NCBI GenBank assembly: GCA_047972265.1 | Contig: JBKEAM010000057.1 | Location: 1 to 33,576, forward strand | Reading direction: 5' to 3' | DNA length: 33,576 bases | Origin: JAAYCI01 sp047972265 | Lineage (GTDB): Bacteria > Bacillota > Clostridia > Oscillospirales > Ruminococcaceae | Notes under the pieces: model-generated | Told to the model about the DNA's origin: nothing | Seen by the model: only the letters and a program-made list of their open reading frames with translations | Databases searched by the model: none | Position numbers and translations under genes: made by a program | Shown here: piece after piece, positions 25,687-33,576 of the stretch | Layout of the letters: each line of letters opens with the position of its first letter | Position numbering within the stretch: position 1 is the stretch's first letter

Positions 25687-26457
25687 TTGTATAAAGCGGT
25701 TATTGTAGATGACGAACACACCATAGTAGAGGGATTATCGCGCCTGCTGCCTTGGGCACACTACCGGTGCGAGGTTGCCGGTACCGCCGAAGACGGCCAG
25801 ACCGCCCTTGAAGTCATTCGCAGCACAAAGCCGGATATTTTATTTACCGATATCCGTATGCCCGCCTTAGACGGTCTTTCTTTAATTGCCGCTTTGCGCA
25901 GCGAGTTTCCTTTAATGCAAATTACCATTTTAAGTGGTTATCCCGATTTTGAGTACGCACAAAAAGCCATACGGCTGGGGGTTTCTAATTACATTTTAAA
26001 ACCCAGCAAAATGGCCGAACTGGAAGAGGCCCTGCAAACCATGGTAAAAACCCTTGATGAGCGGACCCCGCACCCTGCCCCAGATGAAATGCCGCCTTCC
26101 CCAAAAGATGCCGAAAAGGCTTCGGACACTGCCGGCAATTTCATCATTCACAACGCCGAAAAATACATTGAAGCCCACTACGCCGAAAAACTCACCCTTA
26201 CCGATGTTGCCGACCATGTGTATGTAAGCCAGTGGCATCTTTCTAAGCTTATCTCTAAGCATACAGGGCAAAATTTTAGCGATTTGCTAAACGGCGTGCG
26301 CATTCGCAAAGCAAAAGAGCTGCTGGCGGATTCTTCCCTGCGCATTTGGGAGGTTAGCGAAATGGTGGGGTTTTCGGACGTAACACACTTCTCCCGCATT
26401 TTTAAAAAGATAGAAAATTGCAGCGCAAACGAGTACCGTAACGAGCTGCCCGTATAA
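25687..26457 (+). CDS. YesN-like response regulator with AraC DNA-binding domain
   Basis: This 256-residue regulator has a receiver domain with phosphoacceptor Asp55 (DILFTDIRMP) and the acidic pair in IVDDEH. An acidic, proline-rich linker (about 118-145) leads to a C-terminal AraC-type double HTH (LTLTDVADHVYVSQWHLSKL and IWEVSEMVGFSDVTHFSRIF). It is shorter than classical YesN proteins, which have a longer middle region. The start is TTG (25687) after AAGGGGG; the upstream part of the frame back to 25531 does not look coding. It is the probable partner of the YesM kinase at the head of this operon and would activate the transporter and perhaps the GH94 operon. Confidence 0.88.
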   Translation: MYKAVIVDDEHTIVEGLSRLLPWAHYRCEVAGTAEDGQTALEVIRSTKPDILFTDIRMPALDGLSLIAALRSEFPLMQITILSGYPDFEYAQKAIRLGVSNYILKPSKMAELEEALQTMVKTLDERTPHPAPDEMPPSPKDAEKASDTAGNFIIHNAEKYIEAHYAEKLTLTDVADHVYVSQWHLSKLISKHTGQNFSDLLNGVRIRKAKELLADSSLRIWEVSEMVGFSDVTHFSRIFKKIENCSANEYRNELPV

Positions 26458-26516
26458 CCAACCACACTCTCTTTCAAACTCCTATTGTTTGCTTTCTTCA
26501 TCTTTGCCTATATGGC

Positions 26517-26559
26517 AAAAGCATACCCCCTGTCGCGTTGCGGCAGGGGGTATGCTTTT
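26517..26559. terminator. Bidirectional terminator between convergent operons
   Basis: AAAAGCATACCCCCTG (26517-26532) and its complement (26544-26559) form a 16-bp stem with A and T runs on either side. It serves the YesN-like gene on the plus strand and the ABC exporter-fold genes on the minus strand. Confidence 0.9.
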
Positions 26560-26589
26560 AAGGGGCCTACAAAAGGTATGTTTAGCAGT

Positions 26590-28350
26590 TTAAACGCTCC
26601 ATCCCAGGCTTTCTTGCTGGATGCTGTACAGGCGGTTGTACAAGCCTTTTTGGGCCACAAGCTGGGCATGCGTGCCCTGCTCTGCCACCTGGCCCTCGTC
26701 CAGTACAATAATCTTATCGGCCTCGGCAATGGTGCGCAGGCGGTGGGCTATTACTATTACGGTTTTGCCCTCTATCAAGGCGCTGATGGCCTGCTGAATA
26801 TACGCTTCGCTCTCTGGGTCCAGCGAGGCAGTGGCTTCATCCAGCAAAACAATGGGCGCATCTTTTAGCAGGGCGCGTGCAATCGAAAGGCGCTGCCGCT
26901 CTCCACCCGAAAGGGTACTGCCGTTTTCTCCCAGCAGGGTATCGTACCCGTCCGGCAGGCGGTCTATAAATTCGTCGCAGCGGGCGGCCTTGGCAGCCGC
27001 TATCACCTGCTCTTTGGTCGCTTCCATATTGCCAATGCGTATATTGTTGTAAATCGTGTCGTTAAACAGCACCACATCCTGAAATACAAAGGACATATAG
27101 CTCATCAGGTGCTCGGGGTCTATTGTTTTTACCTCGGCGCCGCCAATGGTAATGCGTCCGCCGGTAACATCCCAAAAACGTGCTATTAAGCGCGAAAGGG
27201 TACTTTTTCCGCTTCCGCTGGGGCCAACCAATGCGGTTATACCGCCAGCCGGTATGGTGGTGTTGATGCCGCGGATGGTTTCTTTTCCATTTTTATTGTA
27301 CTGAAAATCCACGTTTTCAAACTGGATTTCGTAATTTTTAATCTCTGTTGTATCGTCGCCCTCCATCGGCTCTATATCCATTAGGGCGCGCATACGTTTT
27401 ACTGCAATTTGGTGGTACAGCAGCTCGGGCAACAGGGTAAGCTCTGTTAAAATAGGCCCGTAAATACGGGTAACTATCAGCAAAAACATCAGCATGGGTA
27501 CCAGTGCTATCTGCCCGCCGGTAAGCAAGCTGGTGCCCACCAGTACGGTAAGGCCAATGCCCGCCTGCAATACAACCTGTGCGCCGGTTACAAAAATACC
27601 GGTTCCAAATTCAAACCGTATGGCAAGGTCTCTCATGGTACGCAGGGCGTTTTCCAGCGCGTCAAAATGCTCGCCGTCCATATTGCAGGCCTTTATAACC
27701 TTAATGCCCTCAATATACTCCTGCACCTGGCCAGAGGCTTCCAGCTTGGCATTGGCATGACGCTGCCCCAAACGTTTTTGAATGGCCCTGCTGCTTAAAA
27801 TGATTAAAAATGCAACCGGAACGGTAATAAAGATAGAAAGAGCCATGCGCCAATCAAAAAATGCAAGCATTGCACAAATAACCGTTACCGATATGGCATT
27901 GGCCACCATTTGCGGCACCACATGGCTCATAACATGCTCGGTGGTGGCAACGTCGCCCATCAGGTTGGTGGTAAGCTCCGAAAGGTCTTTTGAGTTAAAC
28001 ACGCTCATGGGCAATTTGCGAATATGCTCTGCCAAGCTAGTGCGGGTATTTTCGCTTTCGTTATAAGAAACAATATAGGTTTTTTTATAATCGTTACGGG
28101 TACACAAAAATACAACTATTGCACCTACTATACCGGCGGCAAACAACAGCCACATTTTGTTCCAGGATATTTCTTCTCCGGTAAGGGGTTTTATCAGCTC
28201 TATAATAACCTGTATCATCACCCCAAAGGGAATCATCATAGAAAAGTTGGTTAACAGGCAGGCCGCACAGGCGCCTTTTAAATCCCGGTAGCCTTTATTT
28301 GTAAGCATCAGTGCATTTTGCAGGCGCGGTATTTTTTTAGTTTCAGGCAT
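26590..28350 (-). CDS. ABC transporter half, permease-ATPase fusion (second subunit)
   Basis: This 586-residue half-transporter has an N-terminal exporter-fold membrane domain (about 25-320). Its ATPase has Walker A GPSGSGKST (376-384), signature LSGGE (480-484) and Walker B IVLLDE with ATASLDPESE. It overlaps the upstream half-transporter by 8 bp, so the two very likely form a heterodimer. The pair resembles the IrtAB/YbtPQ group, which have an exporter fold but import siderophores, and also resembles multidrug exporters. No siderophore-interacting domain or siderophore biosynthesis gene is visible, so direction and substrate remain open. Confidence 0.85.
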   Translation of the reverse strand: MPETKKIPRLQNALMLTNKGYRDLKGACAACLLTNFSMMIPFGVMIQVIIELIKPLTGEEISWNKMWLLFAAGIVGAIVVFLCTRNDYKKTYIVSYNESENTRTSLAEHIRKLPMSVFNSKDLSELTTNLMGDVATTEHVMSHVVPQMVANAISVTVICAMLAFFDWRMALSIFITVPVAFLIILSSRAIQKRLGQRHANAKLEASGQVQEYIEGIKVIKACNMDGEHFDALENALRTMRDLAIRFEFGTGIFVTGAQVVLQAGIGLTVLVGTSLLTGGQIALVPMLMFLLIVTRIYGPILTELTLLPELLYHQIAVKRMRALMDIEPMEGDDTTEIKNYEIQFENVDFQYNKNGKETIRGINTTIPAGGITALVGPSGSGKSTLSRLIARFWDVTGGRITIGGAEVKTIDPEHLMSYMSFVFQDVVLFNDTIYNNIRIGNMEATKEQVIAAAKAARCDEFIDRLPDGYDTLLGENGSTLSGGERQRLSIARALLKDAPIVLLDEATASLDPESEAYIQQAISALIEGKTVIVIAHRLRTIAEADKIIVLDEGQVAEQGTHAQLVAQKGLYNRLYSIQQESLGWSV

Positions 28351-30157
28351 TTTGCGTTACCCCCTTTGCTTTCATCTGCCAGCTTGCGGTTTCGTTGTAA
28401 CGCTGCCACATGCTGCTGTACTTGCCCTCTTTTTGCAGCAACTGGTCGTGTGTTCCCACTTCTACAATTTTGCCGCCATCCACCACCACTATTTTGTTGG
28501 CGCTGCGTATGGTAGAGAGGCGGTGGGCAATAATAATTACTGTTTTGTTTTTCATCAGTGTCTCAAACGCCTTTTGTATCAGGTGTTCGTTTTCGGGGTC
28601 TGCAAAGGCGGTGGCTTCGTCCAGCACCACCACCGGCGCATCCTTTACGATGGCGCGCGCAATGGCAAGGCGCTGCTTTTCGCCCCCGCTTAGGTGCACG
28701 CCCTTGGTGCCAATTACGGTATTGTATCCCTGCGGCAGTTCCATAATAAAATCGTGGCACTGTGCTGCCTTGGCCGCCGCTTCTATCTCTTCATCTGTAG
28801 CGGTGGGTTTGCCCATGCGGATATTTTCTTTTACGCTTTGTTTAAACAAAAATACATCCTGAAATACAAAGCTTACCTTATCCATTAAATAAGAGGTTTT
28901 CATCTCGCGCACATCCACGCCGCCAAGATGAATGCTGCCGCTTGTAACATCAAAAAACCGGGGTATCAGGTGGGCAATGGTGCTTTTGCCGCCGCCGCTT
29001 GGGCCAACAATGGCGGTAACCTCACCTTGGTTGGCTGCAAATGTTACGCCGCTAAGCGCCTCGGTTTCTTTGTTTTTATCATACATAAAGGTAACATCGC
29101 AAAACTCTACCCCATAGCTGTCCACCTCTTTTGGCTGGGCAGGCTGGGGCAAAACGGGCTCGGCCAGCAGGTTATCCATGGCTTCTACTCCGTTTAAAAT
29201 GCGCATACTGCTAGAGTTTACATACATAACCTTCATTAACGTGCCCGCAATAGAGGGCACAAAAATCATGTAAAAAATCATATTGCCTGCAAAACCGGTA
29301 AAGTCTGTGGTGTTCATCCCCACCAATATGCCTACCGGCAGTATAAACAGGTATATGTGGTTAATAAGGGTGGTAAAAGCCGAAAAAGAATTTTCCCAGC
29401 TAAGCGTATAGGGAATAACCATGCTGGTATAGGCCTTTATGGTGTCGTGCAAACGGCGAAAAGAATATACGGTTTGCTTAAATGCTTTTACAACCGAAAT
29501 ACCACGGATATATTCTACCGAGGCATTGTTCATATCCTCTAAAGACTTTTGATATTCCGCCATCATTTTTTGCGAGCCTTTGTTGCCGTACATGGCAAAC
29601 TGTAAAACAAAAGAAATTACCACACCCAAAAGGGCCGCAAGGCCAAAGCGCCAGTCTACCCCAAGCAAAATTATCACCATTACCACCGGGGCCACAAAAG
29701 CGGCCACTATGTCTGGTAACTGGTGGGCAATAAACTCCTCTACTTTTTCAATGTTTTCGTCCATAATTTTACGCAGCTTGCCGCTGCCTATCATTACATG
29801 AAAACCAAGCGGCACCTTTGCCAAATGAGAAGCAAAATTAACCTTAAGCTGGTACAGGGTGCCAAAGGCCGCCAGATGCGAAAAACACAGCGCCCCAAAG
29901 TACAGCAGTATATTAAGCACTACCCCGCCAAAAGCATACCACCCATAGCGGATAACCAACTGTGTATCCAGCGCCCCAACATTGGGCCACACACCCAATA
30001 TTTGCCGGATGATAAAGTAAATAGCCACATACGGAATAAAACTTGCCACAGACGCTAATACCGAAAAGATAACCGAGGTTATAATAAGCGGTTTTTTTGT
30101 GGCTGCCAATTGCAGCAGGCGCGCCATACCTGTTTTTTGCGCCTTTTCTTTTGCCAT
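28343..30157 (-). CDS. ABC transporter half, permease-ATPase fusion (first subunit)
   Basis: This 604-residue half-transporter has membrane helices in about 25-310. The ATPase carries Walker A GPSGGGKST (385-393), signature LSGGE (489-493) and Walker B VVVLDEATA. The D-loop reads FADPENE rather than the usual SLDxE, a feature I associate with the YbtPQ/IrtAB-like group. The start has AAAGGAG upstream. It is the first gene of a two-gene operon with a leader of about 345 nt from a good promoter. Iron-siderophore uptake is the leading guess from family features, and peptide or drug export the alternative. Confidence 0.85.
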   Translation of the reverse strand: MAKEKAQKTGMARLLQLAATKKPLIITSVIFSVLASVASFIPYVAIYFIIRQILGVWPNVGALDTQLVIRYGWYAFGGVVLNILLYFGALCFSHLAAFGTLYQLKVNFASHLAKVPLGFHVMIGSGKLRKIMDENIEKVEEFIAHQLPDIVAAFVAPVVMVIILLGVDWRFGLAALLGVVISFVLQFAMYGNKGSQKMMAEYQKSLEDMNNASVEYIRGISVVKAFKQTVYSFRRLHDTIKAYTSMVIPYTLSWENSFSAFTTLINHIYLFILPVGILVGMNTTDFTGFAGNMIFYMIFVPSIAGTLMKVMYVNSSSMRILNGVEAMDNLLAEPVLPQPAQPKEVDSYGVEFCDVTFMYDKNKETEALSGVTFAANQGEVTAIVGPSGGGKSTIAHLIPRFFDVTSGSIHLGGVDVREMKTSYLMDKVSFVFQDVFLFKQSVKENIRMGKPTATDEEIEAAAKAAQCHDFIMELPQGYNTVIGTKGVHLSGGEKQRLAIARAIVKDAPVVVLDEATAFADPENEHLIQKAFETLMKNKTVIIIAHRLSTIRSANKIVVVDGGKIVEVGTHDQLLQKEGKYSSMWQRYNETASWQMKAKGVTQNA

Positions 30158-30508
30158 TGTATCTCTCTCCTTTATGCTAAATTAAATGCAAAACAAAGCT
30201 GCTCTAGTACCCAGCAAGCATGTTTATAAATACTTACCAGGCGGGTTTACCCTTAATATGGTTTATTGTTTTTATATAAACAGTAATATTAAGACAAACC
30301 CCGTTAATCCCTTGTATACCATTTGGTGCAAACACATGCATAGGCAGAGATAAGCAAGCTGTACACCCTGCTTACCCAGGTGCCAATGCTCAATATTGCC
30401 GCAGCATCTCCTTTCCAATTATCAAGTTAGCAACCGCTAACACTAGGTGCTAAAAAATGGGCTTTTCCACCCACAAATGCGCCGGTTGCCCATCGCTAAC
30501 CATAGCAG
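30158..30508 (-). promoter_or_regulatory. Long structured leader of the ABC operon
   Basis: No gene is present. Soon after the predicted start, ATGGGC can pair with GCCCAT, which is followed by six T, making an early terminator (about 30449-30494). An alternative small hairpin (TGGGT/GCCCA) competes for the same 3' arm. Next is the palindrome GTTAGC-AACC-GCTAAC (30426-30441), with another TTAGCG near 30495. Near the gene an imperfect 42-bp palindrome (CTTAATAT at 30252-30259, ATATTAAG at 30286-30293) covers a possible second promoter. Attenuation or metal-type repression would fit, but no known riboswitch was recognised. Confidence 0.45.
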
Positions 30509-30537
30509 AGTATACTACAAGCGCAGTAAAGCGTCAA
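30509..30537 (-). promoter_or_regulatory. Promoter of the ABC operon
   Basis: The minus strand has TTGACG (30532-30537), a 17-bp spacer and TATACT (30509-30514), with transcription starting near 30502. A TTAGCG half site lies just downstream of the start, a good position for a repressor. Confidence 0.7.
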
Positions 30538-30833
30538 TTGTATCTGCTTGCTTTAAAAATAATTTAGGCTTGTTTTAAAGCGCAAAATTTTACCGGTACT
30601 TTTACCCTAACGGTAATCAAATACACCGGTTATATTTTTTTATTCCCTGCACGGCATTCTCATCATTCATCTCTTCAAAAACAAGTTTGCTATTTTAAAA
30701 TAACTTGACTGTATACCCACCCATTTTGCAGTACTTTACCTTTTATTCAAGCGTCTGCCTGTATTTCATCGTGTGCAAAATTCATTGCTAAACATTTTTA
30801 TCTTTAATTTGCCACACTGTTTATCCTATCTCA
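30538..30833. other. AT-rich intergenic stretch
   Basis: No gene or clear terminator is seen. It contains a 12-bp palindrome, TATTTTAAAATA, at 30691-30702. This stretch follows the 3' end of the minus-strand response regulator and precedes the promoter of the ABC operon. Confidence 0.5.
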
Positions 30834-31561
30834 TTATGTGGGCTGGCTGTATTTTTTTTGATATTCTGTGGGAGAATCCCCCGTATCTTTTTTAAAAATA
30901 CGGCAAAAATAATGCTTATTCAGGTATCCCACCTGCTCGGCTGCCTCTTGGCTTTGCAGGTTGCTGTTGCCGCACAGCAGCTTTTTGGCTTCTTCCAGCC
31001 GCAGTGTGTTTAGATACTCCGAATAGGTTTTTCCGCATTCTTTTTTTTTATTACCCGGCTTAAATACGATTCGCTTACATGAAACTTTACCGCCAGTGTT
31101 GCAAGCGAAATATTGGGATCGGCAAAATTATTTTGCACATAGCTTATAACCATTGCCGCAAGGCCGGTGCCCTCTGCCGTTTGCCCTGTGTTTTCTTTTG
31201 GGGCCGCCGCATGCAGCGCCGCAAAAAGCTCGTTTTTATTAATGGGCTTTAGCAGGTAGTCTTCTACGTTTAAGCGCAAGGCCTCCTGCGCATAGGTAAA
31301 CTCATCGTAGCCAGACACTACAATGTAACGGGTGGCGGGCAGCTTGCCTCCCAAATGCTGGATTACATCCAGCCCCCGCTGCCCCGGCATATTTATATCC
31401 ATCAGCACAATATCCGGCTTTTGCTCCTCAATTACTGTTTGGGCCTGCTGGCCGTTTGCCGCAAGGCCAACCACGGTAAAGGCAGGGCCAGCCTGTTCTA
31501 CCGCTTTTTTTAGCCCCTGCCGTATGTGTACTTCGTCATCGCAAATAACTACTCTGGGCAC
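30834..31561 (-). CDS. YesN-like response regulator, split by a frameshift at an A9 run
   Basis: The receiver domain has Asp55 (DIVLMDINMP) and Lys105. The AraC domain begins normally (ISLATLAVKFHVSESYLSRV), but the zero frame ends at 31010 with 183 residues, just after the run of nine A at 31041-31049. In the -1 frame the expected second half follows exactly: ECGKTYSEYLNTLRLEEAKK, then EQVGYLNKHYFCRIFKKDTG, ending at TAA 30834-30836, for about 242 residues. The junction reads AAA AAA AAG, which contains the A AAA AAG slippery heptamer known from dnaX. The cause could be programmed slippage, phase variation, a true frameshift mutation or a homopolymer sequencing error. The start is GTG with GGAGG upstream, overlapping the kinase gene by 26 bp. 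Confidence 0.75.
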
Positions 31562-33269
31562 CCGGTTCCTCCCCTTCCTTTATCTTTGGCAGCCGCACAG
31601 TTACGCGGGTGCCTTTTTCGCTTTGCGAGAATATCTCCAGCCCGTATTCTTCTCCGTATATCAGGCGTATGCGCTGCTGCACATTGCACAACCCCACCGA
31701 TTTTGCGGCGTTATCCCCCTCCATAGCCTGGCGCACTGCCGCAAGCTGCTTTGGGGTCATCCCAACGCCATCATCCTCTACCCTAATTTCAATATGATCT
31801 TTTTCCTCTTTACCTGTAACAAGCAGATTGCCCGGTGCCAGTTTGGGCTTTATTCCGTAGTATATGGCATTCTCCACAATCGGTTGCAAAATAAGGCGGC
31901 TCACCATGTAGTTTTCCATCCCGTGCGGCAAATCCACATTGCTGGTAAGCACATCCGCATAGCGGTACTGCTGTATGGTAAGGTAATGCCTTACGTGCTC
32001 CACCTCGCGCGAAAGGGGAATAAAATCCTTTCCTTCCGACAGGCTGATGCGGAAAAAGCCCGAAAGCGCACCAATTAGTTCTACCAATTCTTCGTCTTCG
32101 TAATCGGCAGCTTTCCATTGTAATGTATCTAACGTGTTATACAAAAAATGCGGGTTAATTTGGTTTTGGAGTACTCTAAACTGAATTTTATAACGTTCTT
32201 TTTGCTCTTTTTGCACACTTTGCAGCAGTTGCCGTATTTGGGCCACCATGTGGTTAAACTGGGTGGCCATTTGGGCTGTTTCGTCGGTACCGCGCGGCTG
32301 TACTGCCGCGGTAAGGTCTCCCTGTTCTACCTGCTGCATAGCAAGGCTTAGCTTGCGCACCGGACGGCTGATAAAACGCGCTACCCACACACTTAAAAGC
32401 AAGCTTACCAAAAGCAATACGCCCCATATAAGGCCAATAGAAGCAAGCAAAGTGCGGCTTTCGGCAAACAGGGCTGTATGTTCTGCCAATGTACAAAGGT
32501 ACCATCCCCCTGTACTGCCTATGGGGGTAAAAAATACCTGCTTATCTATGCCGTAGCTGCCTAAAGAGATATCCCGCGGGCTTTCTCCCGCTTCTTTGGG
32601 CATATTTTGTAAAACAGCCGCAAGCTCTGCCTTTTCTACCCCTTGGCTTACATTGGTGTACAGGTTGCCCTCTGCGTCTGCTATAAAAGAGCTTCCGCCG
32701 TAAAAATCAATATCCCCGGCAAGATCTGTTAGCTTTGCAAGCGAAATAGCCCCATTTACAAACCCTACCTGCTGCCCGGCTTCATCCTTTACCGCGTAAC
32801 AAATCAGCACAATGGGGGCCCCGTCTGTTTTAGAAAACACCGGGGTGCTTATTTCATATTCGGTTCCCTCCGCCACCAGCTTTGTAAAATATGCCCGGCC
32901 CGAAACATCTATGGTTTGCTGGCTGGTTACATAGCCAAGCCCGTCCAGCCCGCCCGCCGCAAAGGTACCGTATCGGTTGCCGTAAATGGCGCTAAATTCA
33001 TCCTTTAGCCTGTCTATAAAGGGGCGTACTTCATCCATATTCATTGCCATTACGGCGTTGGTACGGCTTATAATGCGCAGTTCGTCTATGCGCTGTACCA
33101 TCCAAGAAGAAGCCTCGGCCGCCTTCGATTCTATCAGCTGTGTGTTTAACCGCGCGCCCATATTGCGGCTAAACCATGCGCTTTGCAGTGCCACAAACAG
33201 CATGGCCGCACTGCATACCAAAGATATACAGCCCGCAAAAAGCAGCGTTATTTTGCTTTGCAGCTTCAA
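31536..33269 (-). CDS. YesM-type sensor histidine kinase with dCache sensor
   Basis: This 577-residue kinase has a transmembrane helix at about 8-30, then an extracytoplasmic dCache-like domain at about 35-270 (containing DVSGRAYFTKLVAEG and a second lobe with FIADAEGNLYTN). A second helix (276-299), HAMP (SRPVRKLSLAMQQVEQGDLT) and the His_kinase domain with His374 (NQINPHFLYNTLDTLQW) follow. The HATPase N box is at Asn467 (PIVENAIYYG). The start is TTG with GGAGGG eight bases upstream. dCache domains usually bind small organic ligands directly. The gene is co-transcribed with the overlapping response regulator and is divergent from an FMN-binding lipoprotein gene, which may be its target. 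Confidence 0.88.
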   Translation of the reverse strand: MKLQSKITLLFAGCISLVCSAAMLFVALQSAWFSRNMGARLNTQLIESKAAEASSWMVQRIDELRIISRTNAVMAMNMDEVRPFIDRLKDEFSAIYGNRYGTFAAGGLDGLGYVTSQQTIDVSGRAYFTKLVAEGTEYEISTPVFSKTDGAPIVLICYAVKDEAGQQVGFVNGAISLAKLTDLAGDIDFYGGSSFIADAEGNLYTNVSQGVEKAELAAVLQNMPKEAGESPRDISLGSYGIDKQVFFTPIGSTGGWYLCTLAEHTALFAESRTLLASIGLIWGVLLLVSLLLSVWVARFISRPVRKLSLAMQQVEQGDLTAAVQPRGTDETAQMATQFNHMVAQIRQLLQSVQKEQKERYKIQFRVLQNQINPHFLYNTLDTLQWKAADYEDEELVELIGALSGFFRISLSEGKDFIPLSREVEHVRHYLTIQQYRYADVLTSNVDLPHGMENYMVSRLILQPIVENAIYYGIKPKLAPGNLLVTGKEEKDHIEIRVEDDGVGMTPKQLAAVRQAMEGDNAAKSVGLCNVQQRIRLIYGEEYGLEIFSQSEKGTRVTVRLPKIKEGEEPGAQSSYLR

Positions 33270-33319
33270 GTTTAACGCCCTCCGGTTCGTAAAAGTGCAA
33301 TGTTAGGAAAATAGGTACA

Positions 33320-33348
33320 ACGACAAACCCTAAAAACCATACTATAAT
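33320..33348 (+). promoter_or_regulatory. Possible promoter of the FMN-binding lipoprotein gene
   Basis: ACGACA (33320-33325), a 17-bp spacer and TATAAT (33343-33348) form a promoter with a perfect -10 and a weak -35, as expected for an activated gene. TATACT at 33354-33359 is an alternative -10. Confidence 0.45.
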
Positions 33349-33406
33349 TTTACTATACTGTTAACAAAATAACAATGATGCAAAACATTGGAAAAGGAGT
33401 TTAACT

Positions 33407-33576
33407 ATGAAACGGATTTTTTCGTTGCTATTGGCTGCTGTATTAATGCTTATGCTGGTTGCATGCGGCGGCGGTGCTAGCAGTTCGGCGGCTGGCGGCA
33501 GTTCTTTTGATGGTACTTATACCGGCGAGGGACAGGGCCACGGCGGCAAAATTGTACTGGACCTTACCATTACGGG
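33407..33576 (+). CDS. FMN-binding domain lipoprotein, cut by the window end
   Basis: Only the first 56 residues are visible. A signal peptide ends in LVAC (Cys20), a Gly/Ser linker follows, and then SFDGTYTGEGQGHGGKIVLD, the typical beginning of an FMN_bind domain. AAAAGGAG lies upstream. Proteins starting this way are usually extracytoplasmic electron carriers or FAD-dependent reductases such as the one at 12821-15013. The catalytic part lies beyond the window, so which type this is cannot be seen. It is divergent from the YesM/YesN genes. Confidence 0.8.
   Translation, partial: MKRIFSLLLAAVLMLMLVACGGGASSSAAGGSSFDGTYTGEGQGHGGKIVLDLTIT

Noticed and set aside
28343..30157. Calling the ABC pair a confirmed siderophore importer
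   Set aside because: Only the D-loop and the heterodimer layout point that way. No siderophore-interaction domain, biosynthesis gene or clear iron box is present.
30440..30500. GGGTGG followed by a T run in the ABC leader, suggestive of a T-box
   Set aside because: The T-box 14-mer is only partly matched, and there is no room or sequence for Stem I and a specifier loop between the promoter and this point.

Overview
The window looks like a chromosome segment of an anaerobic Bacillota, most likely a gut-type Clostridia/Oscillospirales bacterium. The grounds are strong AGGAGG ribosome binding sites, TTG and GTG starts, LAAC-type lipoproteins, YesM/YesN two-component pairs, CUT1 sugar transporters and secreted flavinylated reductases. 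The species cannot be named from this sequence. No tRNA, rRNA, CRISPR array or integrase was found.

Region A (1 to about 9.7 kb) is a phage- or satellite-like element, all on the minus strand. A consensus promoter (TTGACA, 17 bp, TATAAT) with an overlapping inverted repeat near 9.06-9.10 kb drives one apparent transcription unit ending at a terminator near 207-243. The order is: small charged protein, excisionase-like HTH protein, replication helicase, terminase-small-subunit-like protein, three unknown small proteins, DUF5055-like tail chaperone, tape measure protein. Upstream of the promoter lies an array of GGGTAGCTA repeats in both orientations around an AT-rich tract, which looks like an iteron origin for the helicase. 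No capsid, portal, large terminase or integrase gene is visible. The tape measure gene has an in-frame TAG followed by 35 codons of plausible C-terminus. Two related long hairpins sit directly before ribosome binding sites.

Region B (9.7-16.1 kb) is host chromosome: a 5'-truncated gene at the element boundary, an MgtC/SapB membrane protein, glycerol dehydrogenase (gldA), and a secreted flavoprotein reductase with two covalent-FMN domains, divergent from a LysR regulator.

Region C (16.3-26.5 kb) is a disaccharide uptake and phosphorolysis locus. A GH94 phosphorylase of the chitobiose-phosphorylase type is translationally coupled to a phosphohexomutase. A YesM kinase, a binding lipoprotein, two permeases and a short YesN regulator follow. 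The expected flow is import, intracellular phosphorolysis to a sugar 1-phosphate, then conversion to the 6-phosphate.

Region D (26.6-33.6 kb) holds a heterodimeric ABC transporter of the IrtAB/YbtPQ type with a long structured leader. Next is a second YesM/YesN pair whose regulator is split by a frameshift at an A9 run. The pair is divergent from an FMN-binding lipoprotein cut by the window end.
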